Assembly: GCF_025950095.1 (NCBI RefSeq)
Contig: NZ_JAPDDR010000002.1
Location: 496,001-560,000 of the forward strand
DNA length: 64,000 bases
Direction of reading: 5' to 3'
Source: Luteolibacter rhizosphaerae
Lineage (GTDB): Bacteria; Verrucomicrobiota; Verrucomicrobiia; Verrucomicrobiales; Akkermansiaceae
Under the pieces are notes generated by a model, which was not told the DNA's origin, ran no database searches, and saw nothing but the letters and a program-made list of their open reading frames with translations. The translations under genes were made by a program, and so were the position numbers. This document shows positions 45,975 to 56,226 of the stretch, piece by piece (positions within the stretch are counted from its first letter, which is position 1; each line of letters begins with the position of its first letter).

Positions 45975-46170
45975 CTTCTTCAGTTCGATGGCTACGAAGT
46001 AGCGCGGAGGGTCTTGCAACAGTCTCTTCAAACAACGTTCATTGCGGTCTCGGGATGGGGTGGTGTTTGGACCGAAGCCGATCCCAAGAGGCAGGTTTTA
46101 CTCATCATCTCGTGAAACCTGTGAAGCTGGACGAACTCGTGTCTTTGGTCGCTGACTCAGAGATTCTCGG
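45975..46170 (+). pseudogene. Remnant of a response-regulator receiver domain
   Basis: One frame reads QFDGYEVARRVLQQSLQTTF and IAVSGWGG. After a frameshift near 46060-46085 the next frame reads SQEAGFTHHLVKPVKLDELV. Together they form the C-terminal half of a receiver domain, including the conserved Lys-Pro. The N-terminal half with the phospho-acceptor Asp is missing. It is not functional. The region to 46623 holds no further gene. Confidence 0.75.
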
Positions 46171-46623
46171 ATCAGTCCCTCGCATTACACAGCGGAATAC
46201 CGAGTTTTGCTACCTACAGTTTCTCGACTGTTTGTCGCCTTGCTCGCGCATCGCGGGAAAAAACGCGGCAAGCTCTCCATAATGCCAAATTCCCTTACAC
46301 CGCTGCCTTTCGGCGAACAACGCGAACATCCCGTGGATTGCCAGCGTGGCGATTGGGTTACGAAAGAGGCTGTCCCACGTTGGACCGGTCGTAAGGAAAC
46401 CCAAGCGTTTCGTCCCCCGGAGGCCAGCCGCCGCTCTCGGGCTTGGATCTTTTTACCAGTGCTTCAGGCGACCTCGGCTGGAGAAGAGGTGGTGTGGAAG
46501 CGAGTAATCTGAACACCCGAGTAGCGCTGCTCCTTTAGGCTTTGGCGCATATCTCGCGAGAGCTTGCGTCGATTGTGGCGGAATCTCCTCGAATAACTTG
46601 CGCGAAGCGGATAAACGGCGGGA

Positions 46624-47772
46624 ATGCGGCTTTACCAGTTCATTTCGGACAACATTGATCAGATTGTTCGGGAATGGGAGGAGTTCGCCCGGAAAATCTG
46701 GCCCGCCGGAGACCAGGGCCCCCGGCTGCTTCGCGATCACGCCGACGAGATGCTTCTTGCCGTCATCAAGGACATGCAACGTCCCCAGAGTCCTTCCGAA
46801 CAGCGCGGGAAAGCTACCGGCGAGGGGCCGACCTCGCGCGAAAGCGAGTTGGTGGATCATTCGTCTGTAAGACATGCTGCGAGCCGCGCAGAATCCGGCT
46901 TTGATCTTCGATCCTTGGTCGCTGAATACCGGGCCCTTCGCGCCAGCGTTCTACATCTATGGAGCCTCCAATCCGATCAAGAGCCAGAACATCAGATCGG
47001 CGATATGACCAGATTCAACGAGGCCGTGGATCAGTTGCTGGCCAAATCGATCGTCCATTACGCTGAGCGTATCGACCACTCGCGGGAGATATTCCTCGGA
47101 ATTCTTGCGCATGATCTGAGAACACCGCTTCATGCGCTAGCCATGGTTTCAGGGATGCTCGAGCAGCATGGCGATCTTTCCGGGCTGGCTCTCAAAATGG
47201 CATCCCAAATTGCAGTCTCCGTCCGAGCCATGGAGAAAATGATCAGTGACTTGCTGGAATTTACGGGGATGCGGCTGGGAGCGAAAATGATCGTAGCGCG
47301 CCAGGTCATGGACTTGGAGAAGCTTTGCCTTGAAGTCGTAGAAGAAATGAGGGCGGCGCATCCATCACACACTTTTTCCCTCGTCTGCGATATTGATCCC
47401 TCGGGGGCGTGGGATCGCGCACGCTTGAGACAGGTCATTTCCAATTTGTTGGGGAACGCCGTACAGCACGGCTCGCCGACTGCCCCGATAAGCTTGTTCC
47501 TAGAGGATAATGGAGGAGATGTTTTGTTGGGGGTTCGCAACTTCGGGGTGCCCATTCCCAAAGAATTCCGTTCTGTAATTTTCGATCCACTCCGCCGCAA
47601 TTCGGGCAGTGACCTTTCAAGACCCCCTGGAAGCATCGGGCTGGGACTCTACATCGCGCGCGAGGTGGCGTCGGCCCATGGCGGCTCGATCAACGTGCAG
47701 TCAGACGAAAATGAGACAGTGTTCATTGTTCGGCTTCCTCGTGAAGTAGGCGGGGATAGCAGATCCACCTAG
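46624..47772 (+). CDS. Sensor histidine kinase, soluble
   Basis: The 382-residue protein has an N-terminal helical sensor domain of about 150 residues (LYQFISDNIDQIVREWEEFA, similar to the RsbR N-terminal type). A HisKA domain follows with H163 in GILAHDLRTPLHALAM, then an ATPase domain (RLRQVISNLLGNAVQHGSP, GSIGLGLYIAREVASAHGG). No membrane segment is present, so it senses an internal signal. A decayed receiver fragment lies 450 bases upstream, perhaps the remains of its partner. Confidence 0.88.
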   Translation: MRLYQFISDNIDQIVREWEEFARKIWPAGDQGPRLLRDHADEMLLAVIKDMQRPQSPSEQRGKATGEGPTSRESELVDHSSVRHAASRAESGFDLRSLVAEYRALRASVLHLWSLQSDQEPEHQIGDMTRFNEAVDQLLAKSIVHYAERIDHSREIFLGILAHDLRTPLHALAMVSGMLEQHGDLSGLALKMASQIAVSVRAMEKMISDLLEFTGMRLGAKMIVARQVMDLEKLCLEVVEEMRAAHPSHTFSLVCDIDPSGAWDRARLRQVISNLLGNAVQHGSPTAPISLFLEDNGGDVLLGVRNFGVPIPKEFRSVIFDPLRRNSGSDLSRPPGSIGLGLYIAREVASAHGGSINVQSDENETVFIVRLPREVGGDSRST

Positions 47773-48449
47773 CGCCGACAAGCCGTCCTTGGAGGTGATG
47801 GCTAAAAGAAAAATGACCGATGTGCAGGCTCGCATTCCGAACGAATGAATTCCGGAAGTAGTCCCAGAACACAGGGATGCGTTGACCTGGGAACAGAAGA
47901 TTGATCTCGCGGGATCCCGATGATCTCCCGGCGTTTTGCAGCGCGATCTGCCGTGCGCTTGAAGGAGTTTAAGCCGGCATGAGAGCCAAAGGGCGATTCG
48001 CAGGTGCAGAGAAGTGCTGGCTACTGAGGGAAGTTTTTCCGGAGCCCCTACCCCCTCCACCCCTTGCTGATGCGGGTGAGCGAGTCGCTCGGCATCAGCT
48101 GACGAAAGCATGGCAGTCAGATGAAAAACGTCACTCCGGGCCAAATCGACAAGGGCGCAGGCCAGGCAGCCGAAGGTGAGCGCTCCACCTCGGGATTGTC
48201 GCATCCCTGATGGGCGACGTCATCCGGATTCCGGGAACCGTCATCAGGATCGGTCTGGAGACTATTCTTGGCCTACTCCCATGGCCTGGAGATACAGTCG
48301 CATCGCTCGTGGGTCTGGCGATACGAGGCAGGTCTGCACCGGTAGCACACTGGCCAGCGTAATCTCTACCACGATTTTCATGATCCGGTCGTATCTCTCT
48401 TGGGGATGCGGAAAGATTGTCAATTCGGCGGTCGTTAGAGGCGGGGCAA
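47773..48449. other. Gene-poor stretch with a hairpin
   Basis: No supported gene. A tiny frame at 48121-48210 (29 codons) has no good support. The hairpin at 48066-48099 is the only clear structure. Confidence 0.45.
48066..48099. repeat. Imperfect inverted repeat
   Basis: GCTGATGC and GCATCAGC form the outer arms, with an inner stem GAGCG/CGCTC around an AGT loop and unpaired bases between the two stems. No T-run follows, so it is more likely a processing or protein-binding structure than an intrinsic terminator. Confidence 0.45.
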
Positions 48450-50915
48450 ATGATTTTTCCCGCCCGCCGCCGCAGCCTTGCACTCTCTTTCCTCCTGCCG
48501 CTCGCTTCGATTGCCGCGGAAGCTTTGGCGACTCCCCCCGGCCGCCCCGACCAACGCATAAGATTCTGCGGATTCGGGGGAGATGGCGCTCTCCTGGATT
48601 GTCTGGCGGAGTGGTGGCCGAACCTGGACTACTGCCGTGCCTACGATCCCGCCCGTGTGGCCGACATGGCGGACTTGGCAAAGGCGGCCAAGCAGCGGTC
48701 GATGCGCTTTACGGTCCAAGCCGCGGGACCCGTTATGCCCGAGGGTCATCTGGACAAGCATAATGCATGGTCGATCGATTTTCTGAACCGCAAGCCGGCA
48801 GAACTCGGCTTTGCTCACCCGGTCGCCGACTACTGCCACCCGGCCACCCTTGCTGCGGCGAAAGACAACCTTCGCGTCTCGATGGAGGATGTGGGTGCGG
48901 ATGCATTCACAATGGTCGATTTCGTCTGGCCATGGGTGGGCGGACAGTGGGGGTATTCGGAGGCCTGCTTCAGGGCCTACCGTGGTGCCCTGGCCGGCAG
49001 CGATGGCGGCCTGCGGATCACCGGTCCGGGGAAGCCGCGGACGATGAGCTTCTGGGACTACCTCGCGGAGCTTTCCGGGGTCCGCTTCCAGCCAGCCGAT
49101 CTCGGGCTGCGAAGCTGGAGTGAATACGAGCCGGTCCGGCCCAACTTGGTCGGCGAAAATCCGACTCAGGAGCAGCGACGGAATGCGTTCCTCTTCCGGG
49201 CGCTCTTCCACTGGTGCTGGTTGAAGTATGCACAGGAGACGGGTGCACATGCAAAATCACTAGGCGGGGAACTCGAGGCATCGCTCAATCCGGAGAACAC
49301 AGGAAATGGCACCGACCTGCTGATGTGGGGACGTTTGGCGGACACCGGCACTCCATGGCTGGAGCAGTGGGGCAGCCCGTGGAACGCCATCGCCGGCTAC
49401 CACACTTACCGCTATTTTACCGAACCCTATCGACTGGTTGATGCAAAGCAAAGGAAGCGATTGGGCCTCATTGGCGAGACAGGCGCGGCTGGCGGGCACC
49501 CGGACTCCGGATTTGGGCCGGCCCGGCCCCATTACTGGGATCCCAATAGCAACTACGCGATAACCTGGGCGATCAGCGCGGCGGGCAATTTTGACGACCG
49601 GGAGGAGGACTACATCTGGGCATCTCCCTCGGAGACTCTGGACCCGGCCGGCCCGCAGGCCGACTGCTGGCGTGGCTACGTGAAGGCGATGGATGGCTTC
49701 TGGCAGTACGCCCTGGATGCACCGGTGCGGCCAATCGCGCCCGTTCTGTCGATCGTCAACCGTTCCATCCTCCATTCCACCGACAACTCCGAGCAGTCGG
49801 TCCACCAGAAGTATAGCCTGGCCCCCGCTCTCGTGGACCTGCATGTCGATTTCGAACAGGCCTATTTCCCCCTGAGCGACGCCATGCTGGCGGGAAGGAA
49901 GGTGCTCCTCTTCGCTCCATGGGACTATCCGCGCGATGTGCTTCCCCGGCTTCAGGCGTGGCTGAGGGAGGATCTCTCGCGGGTGCTGGTGACCCACAGC
50001 TTCGTGCCATCACGGCCATGCAAGGGTTTGGCCCTCGACCCCTTGACAGGGCTGGATGAGCCGGATGCTGCAAAGATTCTGGGCCTGCAACAACTTCGGG
50101 CAACGGAAGTGCGTGAAGGAAAGATCGGGAACATCGCCGCGGAGTGGGAAGGACATTTCGCGATTGCCCCCGGAACCATGATCAAACTCGACAAATCCTT
50201 GGTGGCTTGCCCGGGGGAGGCTCTGGTCACTCTGGGCGATGAATCTCTGGTTACACGGGTGGCCGTCCCCGGTGGCGGACAGGTCATCTACCTGAATTTC
50301 TCACCGCCGGAGCGCTACGAGGACAGCGGCACGGATACCGCGATGCTCTACCGAGAGGTCATGGCGGCCATCACGAAGACCATCGGCATCACACCGCTTG
50401 CGGAGGGATCCACAAGTTGGGCCTGCGCCCGCTATGATCTGGCGGAAGGTCATGCCTACTTCCTGCTGGATCGCACGAAGGTGAAGGCGGATCGCTTCAC
50501 CGAGGAGACAACTTCCATGGAGCCAGCGGCAAAATTATACCTGAAGCTTAAGGCCGGTACACGCTATCTCATCTATGACCAACTCGCCGATACCGTGGCC
50601 ACCCGCTCGGCGGACGATCTGGGTCGACTTGAGATCTTTCTCTCTGGACGATCCGTCCGGCTGCTTAAAGTGATGCCAGTGAAGTCCGGACCGGGGATGG
50701 TCTTTACAACTTGCGAACGACGAGACCGGGCGGGGCGGGGTGATATTCCGGCCAAGCTTCACGCCCATCGCGCTGGGAAGGCAATTGTCAGCGGCATTCA
50801 GCCGGGTGCGAAGATCATGGTGAACGGCGTCGCCGCGCCGACCTTTGATACGTCCCTGCCGGACTGCAAAATGGTGCTGCTTCCGAAAGGAGACCACTCG
50901 CTGGAGGTGAGGTGA
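48450..50915 (+). CDS. Large exported protein, possibly a glycoside-hydrolase-like barrel
   Basis: The 821-residue protein starts with an arginine-rich signal peptide (MIFPARRRSLALSFLLPLAS). The region about 25-440 is rich in aromatic residues and reads like a TIM-barrel sugar hydrolase (YCRAYDPARVADMADLAKAA, FVWPWVGGQWGYSEACFRAY, QWGSPWNAIAGYHTYRYF). About 440-640 resembles a Rossmann-like trimerisation region of GH42-type proteins (AMLAGRKVLLFAPWDYPRDV, RVAVPGGGQVIYLNF). The C-terminal part looks beta-rich. I cannot name catalytic residues with confidence, so the substrate is unknown. The in-frame upstream ATG 48417 is less likely because it would not give a signal peptide. Confidence 0.7.
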   Translation: MIFPARRRSLALSFLLPLASIAAEALATPPGRPDQRIRFCGFGGDGALLDCLAEWWPNLDYCRAYDPARVADMADLAKAAKQRSMRFTVQAAGPVMPEGHLDKHNAWSIDFLNRKPAELGFAHPVADYCHPATLAAAKDNLRVSMEDVGADAFTMVDFVWPWVGGQWGYSEACFRAYRGALAGSDGGLRITGPGKPRTMSFWDYLAELSGVRFQPADLGLRSWSEYEPVRPNLVGENPTQEQRRNAFLFRALFHWCWLKYAQETGAHAKSLGGELEASLNPENTGNGTDLLMWGRLADTGTPWLEQWGSPWNAIAGYHTYRYFTEPYRLVDAKQRKRLGLIGETGAAGGHPDSGFGPARPHYWDPNSNYAITWAISAAGNFDDREEDYIWASPSETLDPAGPQADCWRGYVKAMDGFWQYALDAPVRPIAPVLSIVNRSILHSTDNSEQSVHQKYSLAPALVDLHVDFEQAYFPLSDAMLAGRKVLLFAPWDYPRDVLPRLQAWLREDLSRVLVTHSFVPSRPCKGLALDPLTGLDEPDAAKILGLQQLRATEVREGKIGNIAAEWEGHFAIAPGTMIKLDKSLVACPGEALVTLGDESLVTRVAVPGGGQVIYLNFSPPERYEDSGTDTAMLYREVMAAITKTIGITPLAEGSTSWACARYDLAEGHAYFLLDRTKVKADRFTEETTSMEPAAKLYLKLKAGTRYLIYDQLADTVATRSADDLGRLEIFLSGRSVRLLKVMPVKSGPGMVFTTCERRDRAGRGDIPAKLHAHRAGKAIVSGIQPGAKIMVNGVAAPTFDTSLPDCKMVLLPKGDHSLEVR

Positions 50916-51085
50916 GAAGAAATGAAATCGCCCCGGCTGGATCACTTCTTTCCTCGGCTGAGGTCTGTTCATTGTGGCGGTCGTCATTGCGAAGCTTCAT
51001 CGTCCGCGTTGCGACGCCTCCAGCAGAGTGATCACTTCTTTTCCGCTCAGCCTTGATTGAGTTCAGCGCTTGATCAAGAGGCAGC

Positions 51086-51172
51086 GTGGCGACGCTCAGC
51101 TTCGCGATTCTGCTAATTGCCGGGGTGATCGCTGGAGTCGTCCTCATCATCATCGGGTCACTCGCGCTGTAG
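51086..51172 (+). CDS. Possible 28-residue membrane peptide
   Basis: From GTG 51086 a short frame encodes one hydrophobic span (ATLSFAILLIAGVIAGVVLI, ending GSLAL). It overlaps the 3' end of the minus-strand phosphatase gene by 15 bases. Support is limited to its strongly hydrophobic composition. Confidence 0.25.
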   Translation: MATLSFAILLIAGVIAGVVLIIIGSLAL

Positions 51173-51709
51173 AAACTGATTATCGGTTGGATGTCGGCCT
51201 GAGGCCGCTGGAATCTCACGGACGAGTTCTAGCTGCCGCGCGGTCTCCGGCTCACTGCCAGCACGCTCGATCGCTGCGAGGCCGTCATCTGGCGGTAGCC
51301 CGATCCGAACTAGTAACGAGGCAGCAACCGTTCCGGTTCGCCCGACTCCGGCGGCGCAATGGATAGCGAGAACGGTTGCCGGGGATTGCAGAAGTCCGAT
51401 CAATCGGTCCAGCAGTATCAGGAATGTCGGCAGATCGTCCGGAACCGACTGATCACGGATTGGAAACTCCAGCCAGCGCTCGCCGAGTGCCGTGGCATCC
51501 AGAAACCTTCGGTAATCTGGAGCCTTTCGCTTCCTTTCTGCTTCCCCGGCCAAGCAGAGAACCCAACCCTCCGAGTCGCCTTTGGTCAGTTGCCGCCAGA
51601 ACTCCGTGTGAAATTCGGCAGGCCTCCAGTAGCCGGGCATGTTTGTGAGGTAGAGCTGGCCGGTAAACCGAGGGGGAAGGACAACGGGGCGGAAGGGAGA
51701 GGCACGCAT
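51158..51709 (-). CDS. CX5R protein phosphatase (dual-specificity-like)
   Basis: The 183-residue protein has the phosphatase loop HCAAGVGRTGT (Cys nucleophile and Arg), preceded by the acid-loop region (LEFPIRDQSVPDDLPTFL) with a candidate general-acid Asp. ATG 51709 gives MRASPFRPVVLPPRFTGQLY, a sensible N terminus; the open frame extends to 51778, but that part overlaps the intergenic repeat. No signal peptide. It could act on phosphotyrosine proteins or small phosphorylated molecules. A decayed copy of its C terminus lies at 36240-36437. Confidence 0.85.
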   Translation of the reverse strand: MRASPFRPVVLPPRFTGQLYLTNMPGYWRPAEFHTEFWRQLTKGDSEGWVLCLAGEAERKRKAPDYRRFLDATALGERWLEFPIRDQSVPDDLPTFLILLDRLIGLLQSPATVLAIHCAAGVGRTGTVAASLLVRIGLPPDDGLAAIERAGSEPETARQLELVREIPAASGRHPTDNQFLQRE

Positions 51710-51757
51710 GGAGTAACCACTCCAGCACACGTGGCAAGTCGGGCTCCTGAGCTTACC

Positions 51758-51842
51758 GAGAGAAGCCCTTAGGCACAAAGCTTTGATACACCCCAGCGGG
51801 ATCTTTACGGAGCACGCCAGAAGGCCCGACCTTCCGGGCTTT
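51758..51842. repeat. Dispersed intergenic repeat, copy A
   Basis: The copy begins GAGAGAAGCCCTTAGGCA, then has GCTTTGATACACCCCAGCGG, CTTTACGGAGC and a small hairpin AGAAGGCCCG...CGGGCTTT. It is clearly alignable with copy B at 54801. It lies between the phosphatase and uvrA genes. Confidence 0.7.
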
Positions 51843-51963
51843 GCGGTTGTCTGGTGCTACGAGCTGTGCTAGCGGCGCGAGTCGTAAGCTTTTGCAGGAC
51901 TGATTATTTCAACGCGCGGTAACATTCCCGCTGCAAACGACCGTATTTCCAAAGGCCCGCAGA

Positions 51964-54627
51964 CTACTTGGCTGCCACGATCCTATTGAAGAGCGCCCGG
52001 AGATATGGCGCGGTGCGACTGCTTTTTGCCTCGGAGACCTCGACGGGGGTGCCGCTGGCAATGATGCGCCCCCCATTCTCACCAGCGCCGGGACCGAGAT
52101 CGATCACCCAGTCGGTCTGGGCGATGGAGCGTATGTCGTGTTCGACGACTATGACGGTGTTTCCCGCATCCACGAGGCCCTGGAGCTGACGCATCAGGCG
52201 GTCGGCGTCGGCGGGATGCAAGCCCGAGGTCGGCTCGTCGAGGATGTAAAGGGTATTGCCGCGTTGCGCCCTTTGCAGTTCGGTGGCCAGTTTGATTCGC
52301 TGGGCTTCGCCCCCGGAGAGTTCCGTCGCCGGCTGGCCGAGGCGCAGGTAGCCGACTCCGATCTCGCGGAGCACCAAGAGCGAGCGCATGACGTTCTCTT
52401 CCCCCGCGAAGAACTCGCATGCCTCTCCAACTGTCATGGCTAGCACTTGGGCAATGTTCTTTTCGCGCCACTCGATCTCAAGCGTCGGGGCGTTATACCG
52501 GGAACCCTGGCAGGAGGAGCAGGGTGCGTAAACGCTGGGGAGGAACAGTAGTTCGACCATGACAAAGCCCTCCCCTTCGCAGGTAGGGCAGCGGCCCTCC
52601 GCCACGTTGAAGGAGAATCGGCCGGGGCCGTAACGACGGCGTCGCGCGGCCGGTGTCGCGGCGAAGAGTCGGCGCACATGATCGAAAAGGCCGCTGTAGG
52701 TGGCGAGGTTCGATCGCGGAGTGCGGCCTATGGGCTTCTGATCCACCCTCACGAGACGCCGGATGTGCTCCATGCCGCTCACAATGCGACCAGAGGTCTT
52801 TTCCTGCGCGATTTCCAGAAGCGGGTCGAGTTCCTCGTCCTCGGATTCGGGCGGATCGCCACCGAGCTGTTCCTGGATCAGTTCCGGTAGCGCCTGGCCG
52901 ACCAAGCTGGATTTTCCCGATCCGGACACTCCGGTCACCGCGGTGAAGCAGCCTATGGGAATGTCGATGTCGAGGCCGAGCAGATTGTTGCGGGCGATTC
53001 CTTCCAACCGCAGCCAGTCGCGGGCCGTTCGAGGAGTACGGGCTTCCGGCGGTTGCAGGTCGAAGAGATACCTCCGGGTGATCGAAGCCTTGATTTTTCC
53101 AAGCCCGTCGGGAGGCCCGCTATAGATCACCCGCCCGCCCTCGCTTCCCGCGCCTGGCCCCACGTCCACCAGCCACTCTGCCTGGCGGATGATGTCCAGA
53201 TCGTGTTCGACGATGAAGAGTGAATTTCCCGCCGATAGCAGGCCGCGCAATACCGTCAACAACGCCTCGCCATCTGCCGGGTGCAATCCCGCCGACGGTT
53301 CGTCCAGCACGTAAATCACGCCGAAGAGTTGGGAGAACACCTGGGTGGCCAACCGGAGGCGTTGCAGCTCGCCAGGGGACAGCGTGGGCGTGCTGCGGTC
53401 CAGGGAGAGGTAGCCCAATCCAAGGTCGATCAGCGGATGCAACCGCTCCAGCAGCTCCGAGCACAGGCGCTGGGCAGTGAGGCGCTTTTCCTCGGAAACC
53501 GAAGAGGTCCGGCGAACGTCAGGCGCGCCCCTGTGGGCGGAACCGCCCGCCGCGACGCGACGCTCGGTGGCAGCGACGCAGGCCTGCTTGTCGAGGGTCT
53601 GGTCGCTGGAGAGGTCTTTGATATGGGATAGATCGCCCCGCGCAATTGGTGCGAGCAGGGCCACGAGTCCCTCGAACGAAAGTTCACCAAATTCGGCAAC
53701 GTCCAGCCCGCAAAAATTCACCGACAACGCCTCTTTCTTCAATCGCTTGCCGGCGCAAACGGGGCAGTCCCGGCCTATGAGATAGCGCGACACCCGCTTC
53801 TTCATGAGGGCGCTCTTGGTGTTGGCAAAGGTTTCCAGCACATAGCGGCGCGCGCCGGTGAAAGTTCCCTGGTAACTGGGCTCGGTGCCCCGCTTGCGGG
53901 CGACACGGGTCTGTTCCGGGGTGAGGCCCGCATAGACCGGGACGGTGGGCTGTTCGTCTGTGAAGAGTATCCAGTCGCGCACCTTCTTCGACAGTTTGCG
54001 CCAGGGCGTGTCGATGTCGTATCCCAGAGAGACGAGGATATCGCGGAGGTTCTGCCCGTGCCAAGCCGGGGGCCAAGCCGCGATGGCACGCTCGCGGATC
54101 GTTAGCGAATCATCGGGCACCATCGTCTTTTCGGTCGCCTCATAGACGCGCCCCAGCCCATGGCAGGCCGGGCAGGCGCCCTGCACCGTGTTGGGTGAAA
54201 AATCCTCGGCGTAAAGCATTGGCTGATCCGGCGGATATTCACCGACCCGGGAATACAGCATTCGCACCAGGCTGGAGATGGTCGTGACGCTGCCCACCGA
54301 GGAGCGGGTGTTGGTTGCGCCGCGCTGCTGCTGCAAGGCCACCGCCGGAGGCAGCCCGCTGATGGTATCCACCTCCGGAACGCCTGCCTGGTCGATCAGA
54401 CGGCGGGCGTAGGGCGAGACTGACTCCAGATACCGTCGCTGTGCTTCAGCGAACAGCGTGCCGAAGGCAAGCGACGATTTCCCTGAACCGGAAACCCCGG
54501 TGAAGACAACAAACGCATCGCGCGGAATATCGACATCCACGTTCTTCAGATTGTTCTCCCGCGCGCCACGAACATGGACGCAGGGAGGAATGTCTTTCCG
54601 GGCGTCAGGGCGGGGTTCCAGCGGCAT
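51964..54627 (-). CDS. UvrA-like excinuclease subunit, class II (UvrA2)
   Basis: The 887-residue ABC-type protein has two Walker A motifs ([17 protein letters not shown] near residue 43 and [16 protein letters not shown] near 565), two signature motifs ([14 protein letters not shown] and [16 protein letters not shown]), and Walker B motifs ([14 protein letters not shown] and [14 protein letters not shown]). Zinc-finger cysteines occur in [12 protein letters not shown] and [13 protein letters not shown] with CSSCQGSRY. It is shorter than housekeeping UvrA (about 940) and lacks an obvious UvrB-binding domain, as in UvrA2 proteins linked to DNA-damage tolerance or drug resistance. It is monocistronic on the minus strand. 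Confidence 0.92.
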   Translation of the reverse strand: MPLEPRPDARKDIPPCVHVRGARENNLKNVDVDIPRDAFVVFTGVSGSGKSSLAFGTLFAEAQRRYLESVSPYARRLIDQAGVPEVDTISGLPPAVALQQQRGATNTRSSVGSVTTISSLVRMLYSRVGEYPPDQPMLYAEDFSPNTVQGACPACHGLGRVYEATEKTMVPDDSLTIRERAIAAWPPAWHGQNLRDILVSLGYDIDTPWRKLSKKVRDWILFTDEQPTVPVYAGLTPEQTRVARKRGTEPSYQGTFTGARRYVLETFANTKSALMKKRVSRYLIGRDCPVCAGKRLKKEALSVNFCGLDVAEFGELSFEGLVALLAPIARGDLSHIKDLSSDQTLDKQACVAATERRVAAGGSAHRGAPDVRRTSSVSEEKRLTAQRLCSELLERLHPLIDLGLGYLSLDRSTPTLSPGELQRLRLATQVFSQLFGVIYVLDEPSAGLHPADGEALLTVLRGLLSAGNSLFIVEHDLDIIRQAEWLVDVGPGAGSEGGRVIYSGPPDGLGKIKASITRRYLFDLQPPEARTPRTARDWLRLEGIARNNLLGLDIDIPIGCFTAVTGVSGSGKSSLVGQALPELIQEQLGGDPPESEDEELDPLLEIAQEKTSGRIVSGMEHIRRLVRVDQKPIGRTPRSNLATYSGLFDHVRRLFAATPAARRRRYGPGRFSFNVAEGRCPTCEGEGFVMVELLFLPSVYAPCSSCQGSRYNAPTLEIEWREKNIAQVLAMTVGEACEFFAGEENVMRSLLVLREIGVGYLRLGQPATELSGGEAQRIKLATELQRAQRGNTLYILDEPTSGLHPADADRLMRQLQGLVDAGNTVIVVEHDIRSIAQTDWVIDLGPGAGENGGRIIASGTPVEVSEAKSSRTAPYLRALFNRIVAAK

Positions 54628-55375
54628 GGTAATGATGAGGTTCCATTTCTGCGGGGTGCAGAGCGGGCAATGCTACCACCGTCAGCGCCTCTTCGCTACT
54701 TCTCGTAAAAGTTCAAGGCACTGCCATGAACTGACCCATAGGCAAAGGTCCTCAATTCCACGTCGTTGGTCAGTCCGACATGCCCCTGGGGTCTCTCTTC
54801 GAGAGAAGACCGGAGGCAGGACGCTTTGTTATACCCAAGCGGAACCTTTACGGAGCGCTAGAAGGCCCGTCATTTCGGGCTGCTGGGGGTTTCCCGGCAC
54901 GCTGGCTTTACGAAAAGCCAGGCGGTCCTCGTAGGCTCCGGGAGCCCTTGGGCAGGGGAGGGAAGCACTGTCGCTTCGGCGTGGAGGGTGGGCTCCTACG
55001 TTATTTCCCAAGAGCGAGTAGACCAAGGTCCCTGCAAGGCAATGTTAGCGCCTCATTCAAAGTCGGCGACAAAGTCAGGAAGCCGCTCCATGGGGCTGTG
55101 GGCATCGGAGATCTAGATTGAGCCCACCGAGTATGCGGCGCAGCTCTTCTAAGGGGGATCTCATTGGCGCCCATAAATTGGAGTTCATGCTTCTGCCTCC
55201 CCATAGTAGCCATACCGGCTCAGCATGAACACAAGCTACTGATCCAAAGAGAGTTAAGCTCGCCATGCTGGCTGTCGCCCGTAAGGGAAACCTTAGCCGC
55301 AAGGATTTGCTTTGGGGAGACGGGCAGCATGACGAAATTGGCGGCTTACCTTCCTAGAAAAGGCTCGGGTGTTCC
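54628..55375. other. Intergenic region containing repeat copy B
   Basis: About 750 bases with no supported gene. It should hold the uvrA promoter near 54628-54700. The second half shows only short frames. The dispersed repeat copy occupies about 54801-54885, with a possible extension to 54955 (TCGTAGGCTCC, shared with copy C). Confidence 0.5.
54801..54885. repeat. Dispersed intergenic repeat, copy B
   Basis: It starts GAGAGAAGACCGGAGGCA, then GCTTTGTTATACCCAAGCGG, CCTTTACGGAGCG and AGAAGGCCCG...CGGGCT, where GCCCG and CGGGC can pair. It aligns along its length with copy A and in the core with copy C. Confidence 0.7.
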
Positions 55376-56197
55376 CTACCCCAAGCTCATGCCTTCTCGG
55401 TCAGACTCCTCCGCAGAATCCGTGACGTGATCGTCCGGTTTGCCTCCATTCAGGTCCCATAGGTAGGCGATCACCAAGGCGAAAAACTCGTCAATCCCGT
55501 CGTAGATGTTCTGAAGCACCTCTCCAACGGGAGAATCAGAGGTATGATCCTTGAGCGGGAAAAAGCCAAACCGTGGCCCGGGATGCGCGTGCTGAATGGT
55601 GATAAGCCGCAAGGTCCCCTTATGGACCACGAAATCTCTTAGTGAAAATCTGGGACCTTTGTCGATGGATACCAGCAGAGTCAGCCACCCGTTCTCGGCG
55701 AGCCCGTACGTTGGGTCAAAGGTCAAGGCTTCATCAAAATAGGTTTTGAATACTTCCGGCAGATCGTCCCGTTTTCTGAGATCATTGATGCTTTCCCTGC
55801 CGGACCCACTTGTGAAAGACAACGTGAGACCCCAAGCCAGGATATCGAGGATGGAGCGCGCCTGCGTGAGATAGGCTTCGATTTTGGACACAATCAATGC
55901 AAAATCCACCTCCTTAATGGCACTTCGGTGAGCATAGGCTTCGTCTAACGCGTCGATCTCTGCCCTTAGGAACGACAGGCTTAACCATTTCAAATGAATC
56001 GCTGAGGCTTTGTTGCGGTAATTGGCAATTCCCAAGCGAGCGGCGTCTGTCCGAATCGCTTCTCCGAGTTCGAGAATTTGAGAGCCCAATAGTGGATCCG
56101 GCATCGACACCGTAAGTGAGTAACTAAATGCTTTGGCTTCCATAAGGTGCGTATATACTGAATCTTGGGTCCATTCGGCGGCGCGTGCGAGGGCCAA
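55376..56197 (-). CDS. Unknown protein, third gene of the HNH operon
   Basis: The 273-residue protein (start ATG 56197; ATG 56143 possible) is mostly helical in its first half (IHLKWLSLSFLRAEIDALDE, VDFALIVSKIEAYLTQARSI) and mixed in the second (GWLTLLVSIDKGPRFSLRDF, DGIDEFFALVIAYLWDLNGG). No signal peptide, membrane span or known catalytic motif is evident. It looks AT-richer than flanking genes, hinting at transfer. It lies 29 bases after the 317-residue gene, so it probably acts with it and with the HNH nuclease. Confidence 0.6.
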   Translation of the reverse strand: MALARAAEWTQDSVYTHLMEAKAFSYSLTVSMPDPLLGSQILELGEAIRTDAARLGIANYRNKASAIHLKWLSLSFLRAEIDALDEAYAHRSAIKEVDFALIVSKIEAYLTQARSILDILAWGLTLSFTSGSGRESINDLRKRDDLPEVFKTYFDEALTFDPTYGLAENGWLTLLVSIDKGPRFSLRDFVVHKGTLRLITIQHAHPGPRFGFFPLKDHTSDSPVGEVLQNIYDGIDEFFALVIAYLWDLNGGKPDDHVTDSAEESDREGMSLG

Positions 56198-56226
56198 GCG
56201 TGGTCATGACGCCCGAGACCCATCGA

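Noticed and set aside
48066-48099. Intrinsic terminator for the histidine kinase gene
   Set aside because: The hairpin lies almost 300 bases from the stop and lacks a T-run.
48121-48210. 29-codon plus-strand frame (MKNVTPGQIDKGAGQAAEGE)
   Set aside because: A CsbD-like look was considered, but it is too short and no family pattern continues in any frame.
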